Assembly (NCBI GenBank): GCA_902781705.1
Contig: CACZKE010000007.1
Span: 1-64,000 of the forward strand
Source of the DNA: an uncultured Bacteroidia bacterium
GTDB taxonomy: Bacteria > Bacteroidota > Bacteroidia > Bacteroidales > UBA932
Reading direction: 5' to 3'
Length of the DNA stretch: 64,000 bases
Both the position numbers and the translations under genes were made by a program. The notes below the pieces were generated by a model, which saw only the letters and a program-made list of their open reading frames with translations, was not told the origin of the DNA and made no database searches. Below, one piece after another: positions 43,540 through 52,612 of the stretch (the first letter of the stretch is position 1; each line of letters begins with the position of its first letter).

Positions 43540-46155
43540 ATGACTGCAAAAGAAATTCGCCAGAAGTACCTGGACTTCTTCGCTTCCAAGGGGCATACCA
43601 TCGTGCCCAGCGCGCCGATGGTGATCAAGAACGACCCCACCCTCATGTTCACGAACGCGGGGATGAACCAGTTCAAGGATATTTTCCTGGGCAACGCCCA
43701 GCCCAAGTTCCTCCGGGCCACCGACAGCCAGAAGTGCCTCCGCGTGAGCGGCAAGCACAATGACCTGGAGGCGGTGGGCCACGACGGCCGCCACCACACG
43801 ATGTTCGAGATGCTCGGCAACTGGAGTTTCGGGGACTATTTCAAGACCGAGGCCATCGACTGGGCCTGGGAACTCCTCACCGAGGTGTACAAGATCGACA
43901 AGACCAAACTCTACGCGACGGTCTTCGAGGGCGCGGCCGAGGACGGCACCACCCTGGACACCGAGGCGCAGGAGGCCTGGCTGAAGCACATGCCGGCGGA
44001 CCACGTCCTGCTCGGCAACAAGCATGACAATTTCTGGGAGATGGGCGACACGGGCCCCTGCGGCCCCTGCTCGGAAATCCACATCGACCTGCGCTCCGAC
44101 GAGGAGATCGCCAAGATTCCCGGCCGGGAACTCGTGAACACGGACAACGACGAGGTCATTGAGATCTGGAACCTCGTTTTCATGCAGTTCAACCGCAAGG
44201 CCGACGGCCACCTGGAGCCGCTCCCGGCGAAGAATATCGACACGGGCATGGGCTTCGAGCGCCTGTGCATGGTCCTACAGGGCAAGACGTCCAACTACGA
44301 GACGGACGTGTTCAGCGGCCTCATCGGCAAGTTGGAGGAACTCTCCGGACACAAGTACCACGAGAGTGAAAAAGTGGAAGTGGCGATGCGCGTCTGCGCC
44401 GACCACATCCGTGCCATCGCCTTCTCCATCGCCGACGGACAACTTCCGTCCAACGTGAAGGCCGGCTACGTGATCCGCCGCATCCTTCGCCGCGCCGTCC
44501 GCTACGGCTACACGTTCCTGGGCTTCAACGAGCCGTTCCTCACCCGCCTGGTCCCCCAGTTGGTGGAGGACATGGGCGAGGCCTATCCGGAACTCAAGGC
44601 CCAGCAGAAACTCGTGGAGAGCGTGATCCGCGAGGAAGAAAACGCCTTCCTGCGCACGCTGGACCGCGGTATCCGCCTGCTGGAAGACACGATGGCGAAG
44701 AGCGCCGCGACGAAGGTCATCGCCGGCACGGACGCCTTCGTCCTCTATGACACCTACGGCTTCCCGATCGACCTGACCGAACTCATCGCCACCGAAAAGG
44801 GCTACACCGTGGACCTCGACGGCTTCCAGGTGGAACTCGGCAAGCAGAAGGAACGCGCCCGCAACGCCACCGCCAACGAGTTCGGCGACTGGGTGGAGTT
44901 CGCTTCCGGCGACGAGGTGGAATTCCTGGGCTACGACCTGCTGGACTATGAGGGCGCCACGCTCCTGAAGCAGCGCACGGTCAAGCAGAAGAACAAGGAA
45001 CTCTACCAACTCGTCTTCGACAAGACCCCGTTCTACGCCGAGATGGGCGGCCAGGTGGGCGACACCGGCTGCATCGTCTCCGCCTCCGGCGAGAAGATCG
45101 CCATCCTGAACACCGTCAAGGAGAACAACCTCACCATCCACCTTGCCGAGCGCCTGCCCGCCGACGGGACCGAGTCCTTCGACCTGCATGTCGATGCCGC
45201 CCGCCGCGCGAAGATCGCCGCGAACCACTCCGCGACGCACCTTCTCCACGAAGCCCTGCGCGAGGTGCTGGGCACCCACGTGGAACAGAAGGGTTCCTTC
45301 GTGGGCCCGGACTACTTCCGCTTCGACTTCTCCCACTTCGCCAAGATGACCGATGAGGAGATCCTCGCCACCGAGAGGAAGGTCAACGCCCTCATCCGCA
45401 GCAACTTCCCGCTCTGGGAAAAGCGTGACGCGACGATGGACGAGGCCAAGTCCATGGGCGCGATGGCCCTGTTCGGCGAAAAGTACGGCGACGTAGTCCG
45501 CGTGGTCCGCTTCGGCGACTCCGTGGAACTCTGCGGCGGCACGCACACCTCCGCGACCGGCAACATCGGCCTGCTGAAGATCGTCTCCGAGAGCGCCATC
45601 GCCGCCGGTGTCCGCCGGATCGAGGCCCTCACGGGCGAAGCGGCCGAGAATTACGTCCACGCGATGGAAGTCACGCTCAGGACCGCCCGCGGTTTCTTCA
45701 ACAACGTGCCCGACCTCGCCGGCGCCATCCAGCGCCTCGTGGAAGAGAATGCCGAAGCCCGCAAGCAGTTGGAGGCCGCCGCGAACGAAAAGGCCGCCCA
45801 ACTAGCCGAGCGCGTGAGCGCGAACGCCCAGGAGGTGAACGGCATCCGCGTCGCCCGCTTCGACATGTCCGTCGATCCGGCCATGGCCCGCAACATCGCC
45901 CTTCTCCTCCAGAAGAAGGCCGAGAACCTGGCGGTATGCGGCGCCTTCGAGTTCGGCGGCAAGCCGAACCTCGTCCTGATGTATTCCAACGATCTCGTTG
46001 CCAAGGGCAGGAACGCCGGCAAGGACATCCGCGAAGCCGCCAAACTCATCCAGGGCGGCGGCGGCGGACAGCCCGGCCTCGCCACCGCCGGCGGCCGCGA
46101 CACCTCGAACCTCCCTGCCGCCCTCGACAAACTCGTCGAACTGGCTACCGCATAA
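43540..46155 (+). CDS. alaS: Alanyl-tRNA synthetase
   Basis: The 871-residue enzyme has the class II catalytic domain (about 1-250; [23 protein letters not shown]), the editing domain with zinc ligands ([12 protein letters not shown] about 565 and [13 protein letters not shown] about 664), and the C-terminal glycine-rich [14 protein letters not shown]. It charges and proofreads tRNA-Ala. A full promoter precedes it. The stop is 1 nt before the lptF-fmt gene. Confidence 0.97.
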   Translation: MTAKEIRQKYLDFFASKGHTIVPSAPMVIKNDPTLMFTNAGMNQFKDIFLGNAQPKFLRATDSQKCLRVSGKHNDLEAVGHDGRHHTMFEMLGNWSFGDYFKTEAIDWAWELLTEVYKIDKTKLYATVFEGAAEDGTTLDTEAQEAWLKHMPADHVLLGNKHDNFWEMGDTGPCGPCSEIHIDLRSDEEIAKIPGRELVNTDNDEVIEIWNLVFMQFNRKADGHLEPLPAKNIDTGMGFERLCMVLQGKTSNYETDVFSGLIGKLEELSGHKYHESEKVEVAMRVCADHIRAIAFSIADGQLPSNVKAGYVIRRILRRAVRYGYTFLGFNEPFLTRLVPQLVEDMGEAYPELKAQQKLVESVIREEENAFLRTLDRGIRLLEDTMAKSAATKVIAGTDAFVLYDTYGFPIDLTELIATEKGYTVDLDGFQVELGKQKERARNATANEFGDWVEFASGDEVEFLGYDLLDYEGATLLKQRTVKQKNKELYQLVFDKTPFYAEMGGQVGDTGCIVSASGEKIAILNTVKENNLTIHLAERLPADGTESFDLHVDAARRAKIAANHSATHLLHEALREVLGTHVEQKGSFVGPDYFRFDFSHFAKMTDEEILATERKVNALIRSNFPLWEKRDATMDEAKSMGAMALFGEKYGDVVRVVRFGDSVELCGGTHTSATGNIGLLKIVSESAIAAGVRRIEALTGEAAENYVHAMEVTLRTARGFFNNVPDLAGAIQRLVEENAEARKQLEAAANEKAAQLAERVSANAQEVNGIRVARFDMSVDPAMARNIALLLQKKAENLAVCGAFEFGGKPNLVLMYSNDLVAKGRNAGKDIREAAKLIQGGGGGQPGLATAGGRDTSNLPAALDKLVELATA

Positions 46156-46156
46156 C

Positions 46157-48598
46157 ATGAAGAAACTGGACCAGTTCATATTGAAGTCGTTCATAGGACC
46201 GTTCTTTGCGATCCTCATGATCGTCATCTTCATCCTGGTGATGCAGTTCCTCTGGCTGTACATCGATGAACTGGTCGGTAAAGGACTGGAACTCAAGGTA
46301 ATCCTGGAGTTCCTCATGTGGGGAAGTTGCCAGGTGCTGCCGCTCGCGATCCCGCTGGCGACGCTCCTGTCGTCGATGATGACCTTCGGCGACATGGGCG
46401 AGAAGTACGAACTCACCGCCATGAAGGCGTCGGGCATCTCCCTGGCCCGGATCCTGCTGCCGGTAACGGTCGCCAGCGCCATCATCGCCATCGGCGCCTT
46501 CTTCATAGGCGACCGGCTGGTCCCCTACTCCATCAACCAGATCTACACGATGCGGGACGACATCGGCCGGACCAAGTCGGAGATCAAGATCCCCGTCGGC
46601 ACGTTCTACGACGGAATCGAGGGGTACATCCTCCGGATCAGCGACCGCAACGACGAGACCGGAATGATGTACGACGTGATGGTCTATGACCACTCGGCCG
46701 ACAAGGGGAACACCCGCCTCACGGTCGCCGACAGCGGCATGATGAAGATGTCCAAGGCCAAGGACTACCTGACTTTCCAACTCTACGACGGGACCAACTA
46801 CCAGGAGACCAACACCCGCAAGTACCGTGACACCACCCTGGCCCTGCAGCGGATCCATTTCGCGCGCCAGGAGATGGTGATCCCGCTGGAAAGTTACACC
46901 TTCCATCATTCTGACTCCGCCCGCTACGGCGACCAGGTCAAGTCCATGTCCATCGCCCAACTCGAGCACGGTATGGATTCCCTGGGGGCCCTGTCGGACG
47001 CCGGCGTGCGGAAATACCTCTCCGAACTCCAGGGATCCGGAGCCCTCCAGTGGCGTAACCAGTTGGATACGAACTGGAAGGAATCCGGAAAACAGCCGCT
47101 GCAACTCAAGGAGGAGCCCGCCAAGTGGGACGATCCCAGGAACCGGAAACAGGTTTACGAACGGGCTTCGTCCAGCGCACAGCAGTACCAGTCCACCCTG
47201 CAGAGCCAGGGCATGGAGGCCTACGAGTACTCCCGCCTCCTCCGCTGGAGCGAGGTGGAAATCTGGAAGAAGTACGCGCAGGCGATCGCCTGCTTCATCC
47301 TCTTCTTCATCGGCGCGCCCATCGGCTCGCTCATCCGGAAGGGCGGTCTGGGCACCCCGGCCGTCGTTTCCATCCTGTTCTTCGTCCTGTACTGGGTTGT
47401 GGACATCTCGGGCACGAAACTGGCCCGGGACGGCTCCGCGACGCCTTTCGTGGGCAATTTCATCTCCACCTTCGTCCTCGCTCCCATCGGGGCCTTCCTC
47501 ACCTGGATGGCCATCCGGGAAAAGTCCCTCAACACCGACGGGCTCAAGACCTGGTGGCGCAAAATCTTCAGCAAATTCATGTCCCTGTTCAAGAAAACCC
47601 GCATCGTGTATATGGGCACGCCCGAGTTCGCGGTGGCCCCGCTGGACGCCCTCGTGCAGGGCGGCTACAAGGTGGTGGGCGTGGTCACGGTGGCCGACAA
47701 GCCCAGCGGCCGCGGCCTCAAGATGAACGAGAGCGCCGTGAAGAAATACGCGGTGGCCCATGACATCCCCGTCCTGCAGCCCGACAAACTCAAGGATCCG
47801 GAGTTCCTGACGGCCCTCGCCGCCTGGAAAGCCGACCTCTTCGTGGTCGTGGGCTTCCGGATGCTTCCGGAAGTGGTCTGGAAGATGCCGAAGATGGGCA
47901 CGTTCAACCTCCATGCGGCCCTCCTGCCGCAGTACCGCGGTGCAGCCCCGATCAACTGGGCCGTCATCAACGGAGAACACATCACCGGCGTCACGACCTT
48001 CATGATCGACAAGCAGATCGACACGGGCGGCATCCTCCTGCGGCAGGAGTGCCGGATTGCGGATACCGACACCGTGGGCGATGTCCATGACAAACTCATG
48101 GCCCTGGGTGCGGACCTCGTGGTCGAGACGGTCGAAGGCCTCATCCAGAAGAACGTGGAAACGCGCGTCCAGCGCAGTTTCGTCCAGGGTTCCGAGGTCC
48201 TGAAACCGGCGCCGAAACTTACCCGCGAACTCCAGCACATCGACTGGAACGACACCACGGAGAACGTCTATAACCTGGTCCGCGGTCTCTCCCCGTTCCC
48301 CTGCGCCTTCACGGAACTGGTCAAGGACGGCCAGGCGACGCAACTCAAGGTCTTCTTCGGCGAAAAGCGTACCGACCTCCACGCCGCCCCGGGCACCGTC
48401 CTCTCCGACGGTAAGACCTACCTGGCGGTGGCCACAGCCGACGGCGCCCTCGCCCTCACCGACATCCAACTTGCCGGCAAGAAGCGCATGGACGTCAAGT
48501 CCTTCCTCCTCGGTTTCCGGGAGCCCACGTCATATACGACCTCGCAAGGAACCTCCAAGGCCGAGATAGAAAAGACCAAACCCAAAGACGAAGATTAG
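46157..48598 (+). CDS. LptF/LptG-family permease fused to methionyl-tRNA formyltransferase
   Basis: One uninterrupted frame of 813 residues. Residues 1-474 are a YjgP/YjgQ permease of the LPS export complex: helix FILKSFIGPFFAILMIVIFILVMQFLWLYI, GDMGEKYELTAMKASGISLARIL, a periplasmic beta domain (about 140-330) and three C-terminal helices ending near TWMAIREKSL. Residues about 475-813 are Fmt: VYMGTPEFAVAPLDAL, NLHAALLPQYRGAAPINWAVINGE, IDTGGIL, then the C-terminal OB-like domain. No stop separates them; an ATG at 47579 (MSLFKKTRIVYMG) could start Fmt separately. Fmt formylates initiator tRNA and is normally a soluble separate protein. Confidence 0.9.
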   Translation: MKKLDQFILKSFIGPFFAILMIVIFILVMQFLWLYIDELVGKGLELKVILEFLMWGSCQVLPLAIPLATLLSSMMTFGDMGEKYELTAMKASGISLARILLPVTVASAIIAIGAFFIGDRLVPYSINQIYTMRDDIGRTKSEIKIPVGTFYDGIEGYILRISDRNDETGMMYDVMVYDHSADKGNTRLTVADSGMMKMSKAKDYLTFQLYDGTNYQETNTRKYRDTTLALQRIHFARQEMVIPLESYTFHHSDSARYGDQVKSMSIAQLEHGMDSLGALSDAGVRKYLSELQGSGALQWRNQLDTNWKESGKQPLQLKEEPAKWDDPRNRKQVYERASSSAQQYQSTLQSQGMEAYEYSRLLRWSEVEIWKKYAQAIACFILFFIGAPIGSLIRKGGLGTPAVVSILFFVLYWVVDISGTKLARDGSATPFVGNFISTFVLAPIGAFLTWMAIREKSLNTDGLKTWWRKIFSKFMSLFKKTRIVYMGTPEFAVAPLDALVQGGYKVVGVVTVADKPSGRGLKMNESAVKKYAVAHDIPVLQPDKLKDPEFLTALAAWKADLFVVVGFRMLPEVVWKMPKMGTFNLHAALLPQYRGAAPINWAVINGEHITGVTTFMIDKQIDTGGILLRQECRIADTDTVGDVHDKLMALGADLVVETVEGLIQKNVETRVQRSFVQGSEVLKPAPKLTRELQHIDWNDTTENVYNLVRGLSPFPCAFTELVKDGQATQLKVFFGEKRTDLHAAPGTVLSDGKTYLAVATADGALALTDIQLAGKKRMDVKSFLLGFREPTSYTTSQGTSKAEIEKTKPKDED

Positions 48599-48611
48599 GT
48601 GGCAGGACGCC

Positions 48612-49268
48612 ATGAATAACGTCGTAATCCTCTGTGACGGGGAGTTTCCCCGGAAAGACTATCCGCTGTACCTGCTGGACAGCGCCGATGCAGTCGTGTG
48701 CTGCGACGGGTCGGTGGTGAACTATCTGCGGCACACGCGGAAAAGATTCGGCGAAGAGCGGATGCCGGAGGCGGTGGTGGGAGACATGGACACGCTGTCC
48801 GGGAAATGGCAGAAGCGGCTGGAGCGGCTGATCGTCCATGAGAGCGAGCAGGATGACAACGACCTGACGAAGGCGATGCGGTATGTGCTCTCGAAGCATC
48901 CGGAGGTGTCGGAGATCCATATCCTCGGGGCGACGGGAAAGCGGGAGGACCATACCATCGGCAACCTGGGCCTCCTGATGGAGTACACCCGTCTTTTCGA
49001 CCTGGAGGGCATCCGGGTGGACATCGTGTCCGACTACTCCACGGCCTTCGCCATCACGGACAGTTGTGAACTGCACGTGGGAGAGGGTCGGCGCGTATCG
49101 CTGTTTTCACCGGACAATTCACTGACTATCAAATCCGAAGGACTGCAATGGCCTACGGATGCAGTCGTCTTCGATGCCTGGTGGCCCGCGACGTTGAACC
49201 GGGCGGTGGACGACGTCATAAAACTTACGTTCTCACATCCTTCCCGCGCGCTCATCCTCCTGGATTGA
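48612..49268 (+). CDS. Thiamine pyrophosphokinase
   Basis: The 218-residue protein has the TPK catalytic pattern: VVCCDGSVVNYL, VVGDMDTLSG, SEQDDNDLTKAM and HILGATGKREDHTIGNLGLL, followed by a smaller C-terminal beta domain ending KLTFSHPSRALILLD. It makes thiamine diphosphate from thiamine and ATP. It is 13 nt after the lptF-fmt gene. No thiamine riboswitch or transporter is adjacent, unlike in many Bacteroidales. Confidence 0.92.
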   Translation: MNNVVILCDGEFPRKDYPLYLLDSADAVVCCDGSVVNYLRHTRKRFGEERMPEAVVGDMDTLSGKWQKRLERLIVHESEQDDNDLTKAMRYVLSKHPEVSEIHILGATGKREDHTIGNLGLLMEYTRLFDLEGIRVDIVSDYSTAFAITDSCELHVGEGRRVSLFSPDNSLTIKSEGLQWPTDAVVFDAWWPATLNRAVDDVIKLTFSHPSRALILLD

Positions 49269-49280
49269 GCGATTTTTTAT

Positions 49281-49288
49281 TATCTTTG
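49281..49288 (+). promoter_or_regulatory. -7 promoter box (TATCTTTG) for the polyferredoxin gene
   Basis: Perfect TAnnTTTG on the plus strand, 24 nt upstream of the ATG at 49313. Confidence 0.6.
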
Positions 49289-49312
49289 CAACTGCTAACA
49301 ATAAAAGGACTT

Positions 49313-50839
49313 ATGCTTAAGAAACTCCGCGTCGCACTGGCGGTCATCTTCTGGCTGGGCATCACGCTGCTGTTCCTGGACTTCACGGGAGCGCTGCACG
49401 GATGGCTGGGCTGGATGGCCAAGGTGCAGTTCCTCCCCGCCGTCCTGGCCCTCAACGTGGCCGTCATCATCGGCCTTGTCCTCCTGACGCTTGTCTTCGG
49501 CCGCGTCTATTGTTCCGTCATCTGCCCGCTGGGCGTGTTCCAGGACGGGGTAGCGCATCTCAATGTCGCCCGCAAACGCAGGAAGAAGGACCACAAGCCC
49601 TACAACTACAGCCCCGAAGTGAAGTGGCTGCGCTATGGCGTCTGGGTGCTCTTCGTCGTCGCCCTCATCGCCGGCGTACAGGCGCTCGTTGCCCTGCTGG
49701 CCCCGTACAGCGCCTGGGGTCGCATCGTCCAGAACCTCTTCCAGCCGGTGTATATCTGGGTGAACAACCTGTTCGCCGCCCTGGCCGAACGGGCCGGCAG
49801 TTATGCTTTCTATGACAAGGAAGTCTGGCTGCGGAGTCTCCCGACCTTCATCGTCGCCGCCGTCACACTCATCGTCGTGGTCGTACTGGCCTGGAAGAAC
49901 GGACGCACCTACTGCAACACCATCTGCCCGGTGGGAACCACGCTGAGTTTCTTCTCCCGCTTCGCGATGTTCCGCCCGGTCATCGACACGGAAAAGTGCA
50001 AGAACTGCAAGCAGTGCGAGCATCAGTGCAAGGCCGCCTGCATCAATATCGCCGAACACAAGATCGACTACTCCCGCTGCGTAGACTGCTTCAACTGCAT
50101 CGACACCTGCAAGTTCGGGGCGCTGCATTATCAGTATGCATGGGGCTCATCCTTAAAAACGGCCCAAAACGAGGACGGAAAGGCCAAGAGTTCGGTTTCA
50201 TCCTCAAATAAGGCCAAAATTGAGGACGAAGGCAGACGCGCGTTCGTGACCGGCGCGGCGCTGGCCGTGGGAACGGCGACGCTCAAGGCGCAGGAAAAGA
50301 AGGTCGATGGGGGTTTCGCCACGGTCCTGGACAAGGAGGTTCCGAACCGCGACGTGCCCGTCACGCCTCCGGGATCCAAGAGCATCAAGGATTTCTACCG
50401 CCGGTGCACGGCCTGCCAGTTGTGCGTAGCGGAGTGCCCGAACGGCGTCCTTCGTCCCTCCACGGACCTGAAGCATTTCATGCAGCCCGAGATGTCCTAC
50501 GAGCGCGGCTACTGCCGGCCGGAATGCACCCGCTGCTCCGAGGTGTGCCCCACGGGGGCCATCCTGAAAATCACCAAGGAAGAGAAGACGCAGTACCATG
50601 TGGGTACGGCCCAGGTGAACCGCACGCTGTGCGTCACGGAGGACGGGACACCCTGCGGCAACTGCGCCCGCCACTGCCCCACCGGCGCCATCCAGATGGT
50701 CAAGGACGATGAGAACAGCCTCCCCCGCCCGGTCGTGAACGAGGCCCTGTGCATCGGCTGCGGCGCCTGCGAGAACCTGTGCCCGGCCCGGCCCATCAGC
50801 GCCATCACGGTGAATGGACGGCATAACCACCTGGATTAG
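49313..50839 (+). CDS. Membrane polyferredoxin (NapH-NapG-like fusion)
   Basis: The 508-residue protein begins with NapH-like membrane helices and two CxxxCP motifs (YCSVICPLGVFQD, YCNTICPVGTTLS), then a cytoplasmic 4Fe-4S pair (CKNCKQCEHQCKAACI, CVDCFNCIDTCKFG; about 225-265). A polar linker (about 275-305) leads to GRRAFVTGAALAVGTATLKAQ, which looks like an internal Tat-type signal, and a NapG-like part with four 4Fe-4S clusters (CTACQLCVAECPNG to CIGCGACENLCPARP). It would carry electrons across or along the membrane. The start at MLKKLRV fits the promoter. Confidence 0.87.
   Translation: MLKKLRVALAVIFWLGITLLFLDFTGALHGWLGWMAKVQFLPAVLALNVAVIIGLVLLTLVFGRVYCSVICPLGVFQDGVAHLNVARKRRKKDHKPYNYSPEVKWLRYGVWVLFVVALIAGVQALVALLAPYSAWGRIVQNLFQPVYIWVNNLFAALAERAGSYAFYDKEVWLRSLPTFIVAAVTLIVVVVLAWKNGRTYCNTICPVGTTLSFFSRFAMFRPVIDTEKCKNCKQCEHQCKAACINIAEHKIDYSRCVDCFNCIDTCKFGALHYQYAWGSSLKTAQNEDGKAKSSVSSSNKAKIEDEGRRAFVTGAALAVGTATLKAQEKKVDGGFATVLDKEVPNRDVPVTPPGSKSIKDFYRRCTACQLCVAECPNGVLRPSTDLKHFMQPEMSYERGYCRPECTRCSEVCPTGAILKITKEEKTQYHVGTAQVNRTLCVTEDGTPCGNCARHCPTGAIQMVKDDENSLPRPVVNEALCIGCGACENLCPARPISAITVNGRHNHLD
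50148..50230 (+). repeat. Two in-frame 32-nt direct repeats in the polyferredoxin linker
   Basis: Copies at 50148-50179 and 50199-50230 share the pattern CATCCT-AA--A-GGCC-AAAA--GAGGACG, 51 nt apart (17 codons). Each is partly palindromic (TCCTCAA...TTGAGGA in the second). Confidence 0.6.
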
Positions 50840-50865
50840 ATTTCTCGACAAGCTCGAAATGACAA
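50838..50865. repeat. Dispersed palindromic repeat between polyferredoxin and aldo/keto reductase genes
   Basis: AGATTTCTCGACAAGCTCG then AAATGACAA, identical in core to 28321-28348. It begins inside the polyferredoxin stop codon and fills the whole intergenic gap. Confidence 0.75.
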
Positions 50866-50870
50866 ACAGT

Positions 50871-52223
50871 ATGGAAAGAAGAGACTTTATCAAGATATCG
50901 GGCGCCGGGGCGCTGGCCATGGGGGCCGCCGCCGTGGGATGTGCGCCCAAGCCCAAGACGGTCGGGACCGAGGAAGGCCCCGAACAGATGGTCTACCGGG
51001 AGAATCCCGTGAACGGGGACAAGGTGTCCCTCATCGGCTTCGGCTGCATGCGCTGGCCCATGATCGACCAAGGCGACGGGAAGCGCGTGATCGACCAGGA
51101 AGCCGTGAACGAAATGGTGGATTACGCCATCGAACACGGCATCAATTACTTTGACACGTCACCCGCTTACCTGATGGGTCAGTCCGAACTGGCAGCGGGC
51201 ATCGCCCTGAGCCGTCACCCGCGGGACAAGTACTTCATCGCGACGAAGCTTTCCAACTTCGGCGACCAGTCCCCGGAGGCCTCCATCAAGATGTATCACG
51301 ACTCCTTCGAACAGCTCCGGACCGACTATTTCGACTACTACCTCCTCCACTCCATCGGCCGGGGCGGCGTTGCCGCCTTCGAGCAGCGGTACGTGCAGAA
51401 CGGGATGATCGACTTCCTCCTCAAGGAGAAGGAGGCCGGACGGATCCGGAACCTCGGCTTCTCCTTCCACGGAAAGGCGGAGGAGTTCGACGCCCTCATC
51501 GGCCTGCACGACCGCGGGGAAATCCACTGGGATTTCTGCCAGATCGAGATGAACTATGTGGACTGGACCCATGCCGACGGCGTCCGGAACGCCAATGCCG
51601 TGTACCTGTATGAGGAACTGGACAAGCGCGGGATTCCGATCGTGATCATGGAGCCGCTCCTGGGCGGCCGCCTGGCGAACGTTCCCGACGCCATCGCCAA
51701 GCAGATGAAGGAGCGCGAGCCGGACAAGTCCATCGCGTCCTGGGCCTTCCGCTTCTGCGGCACCTATCCGCGGGTGCTGTGTACCCTCTCCGGCATGACG
51801 AGCATGGACCCGCTGATTGACAACATCAAGACCTTCGGCCATTTCAAGCCCCTGAACGAAGAGGAACTGGAATTCCTGGAGCGGATGGCCACCCAGATGA
51901 AGGAGTATCCGCTGGTGAACTGCACGGACTGCAAATACTGCATGCCGTGCCCCTGGGGCATCGACATCCCCGGCATCTTCAAGCACTACAACACCTCCGT
52001 CACGGAAGGCCGCTACGCCCAGACGCAGGAGCAGAAGGACTACCGCAAACTCAAGAACGCGTACCTCGTGAGTTACGACCGGGCCATCCCGACCCTCCGC
52101 CAGGCCGACCACTGCATTTCCTGCGGAGAATGCCTCTCCCATTGCCCGCAGTCCATCCCGATTCCCGGCGAACTGCAGCGGATCAACCGATACGTGGAGA
52201 AACTGAAGCAGGATACGCTGTAA
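50871..52223 (+). CDS. Fe-S aldo/keto reductase with Tat signal
   Basis: The 450-residue protein starts MERRDFIKISGAGALAMGAAAVGCAP, a twin-arginine-like signal with a lipobox-like cysteine. The aldo/keto reductase barrel (about 45-330) has INYFDTSPAY and TDYFDYYLLHS. A C-terminal ferredoxin part has CTDCKYCMPCPWGIDIPG and CISCGECLSHCPQSIPIPG, for two 4Fe-4S clusters. Such enzymes are common next to polyferredoxins in Bacteroidota; the upstream polyferredoxin could be its electron partner. The substrate is unknown. Confidence 0.9.
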   Translation: MERRDFIKISGAGALAMGAAAVGCAPKPKTVGTEEGPEQMVYRENPVNGDKVSLIGFGCMRWPMIDQGDGKRVIDQEAVNEMVDYAIEHGINYFDTSPAYLMGQSELAAGIALSRHPRDKYFIATKLSNFGDQSPEASIKMYHDSFEQLRTDYFDYYLLHSIGRGGVAAFEQRYVQNGMIDFLLKEKEAGRIRNLGFSFHGKAEEFDALIGLHDRGEIHWDFCQIEMNYVDWTHADGVRNANAVYLYEELDKRGIPIVIMEPLLGGRLANVPDAIAKQMKEREPDKSIASWAFRFCGTYPRVLCTLSGMTSMDPLIDNIKTFGHFKPLNEEELEFLERMATQMKEYPLVNCTDCKYCMPCPWGIDIPGIFKHYNTSVTEGRYAQTQEQKDYRKLKNAYLVSYDRAIPTLRQADHCISCGECLSHCPQSIPIPGELQRINRYVEKLKQDTL

Positions 52224-52229
52224 AAAAAG

Positions 52230-52267
52230 TCCCGCAATTTCCTTCCGGAATTGTGGGATTTTCTGAT
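52230..52267 (+). terminator. Intrinsic terminator after the aldo/keto reductase
   Basis: A 10-bp stem with one mismatch-type pair (TCCCGCAATT 52230-52239 with AATTGTGGGA 52249-52258) is followed by a T-rich tract, just before the tRNA-Ser promoter. Confidence 0.75.
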
Positions 52268-52275
52268 TTTTTTAC

Positions 52276-52283
52276 TACCTTTG
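52276..52283 (+). promoter_or_regulatory. -7 promoter box (TACCTTTG) for tRNA-Ser
   Basis: Perfect TAnnTTTG on the plus strand, 36 nt upstream of the mature tRNA 5' end. Confidence 0.65.
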
Positions 52284-52319
52284 CAGTCCGGTTTGACCGA
52301 AAGGCCCCGGATACGTATT

Positions 52320-52407
52320 GGAGAGATGCTCGAGTGGCTGAAGAGGCACGCCTGGAAAGCGTGTGTACCCCAAAAGGGTATCGCGAGTTCGAATCTCGCT
52401 CTCTCCG
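52320..52407 (+). tRNA. tRNA-Ser (GGA)
   Basis: An 88-nt class II tRNA. The acceptor stem pairs GGAGAGA (52320-52326) with TCTCTCC (52400-52406), discriminator G at 52407. The anticodon loop is CTGGAAA with anticodon GGA, the variable arm is long (GTACCCCAAAAGGGTA region), and the T arm has GTTCGAATC. CCA is not encoded, as is usual in Bacteroidota. Confidence 0.95.
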
Positions 52408-52548
52408 CAAAACGATGAACGGCAGCTGGTTGCGAAAGCAACCGGCTGTTTTTGGTTTCGGGCCCGTCGAAAGCTTGCTTTCGTAAGGGACCAGAACCGG
52501 AAACAGACAAGCGGCCGTCAGGCCGCAGCTGCCGTTCCATCGTCTTGC
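52407..52548. repeat. Multi-hairpin foldback abutting tRNA-Ser
   Basis: Inverted arms 52407-52428 and 52526-52548 match at 21 positions with one gap and one mismatch; the left arm starts at the tRNA discriminator base. The 97-nt centre contains GTTGC-GAAA-GCAAC (52429-52442), a long imperfect central hairpin (CTGTTT...AAACAG, with CGAAAG/CTTTCG at its tip) and GCGGCC-GTCA-GGCCGC (52511-52526). It has no convincing gene; the rest of the gap to 52612 is GC-rich without recognisable features. Confidence 0.75.
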
Positions 52549-52612
52549 AAGGCCCCCCGGGGAGGGCACCGAGATAGCGACGGCCTCCGGCCGGCGGCGG
52601 CGAATCCCGTTC

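Noticed and set aside
46145..48469. 774-codon minus-strand frame opposite lptF-fmt
   Set aside because: No recognisable domain; antisense shadow of a GC-rich gene.
48598..48612. Thiamine riboswitch before the thiamine pyrophosphokinase gene
   Set aside because: Only 13 nt separate it from the preceding gene; no THI-box sequence is present.
52073..52569. Minus-strand frames across tRNA-Ser
   Set aside because: They translate the antisense of the tRNA (RERDSNSRYPF pattern), a common artefact.
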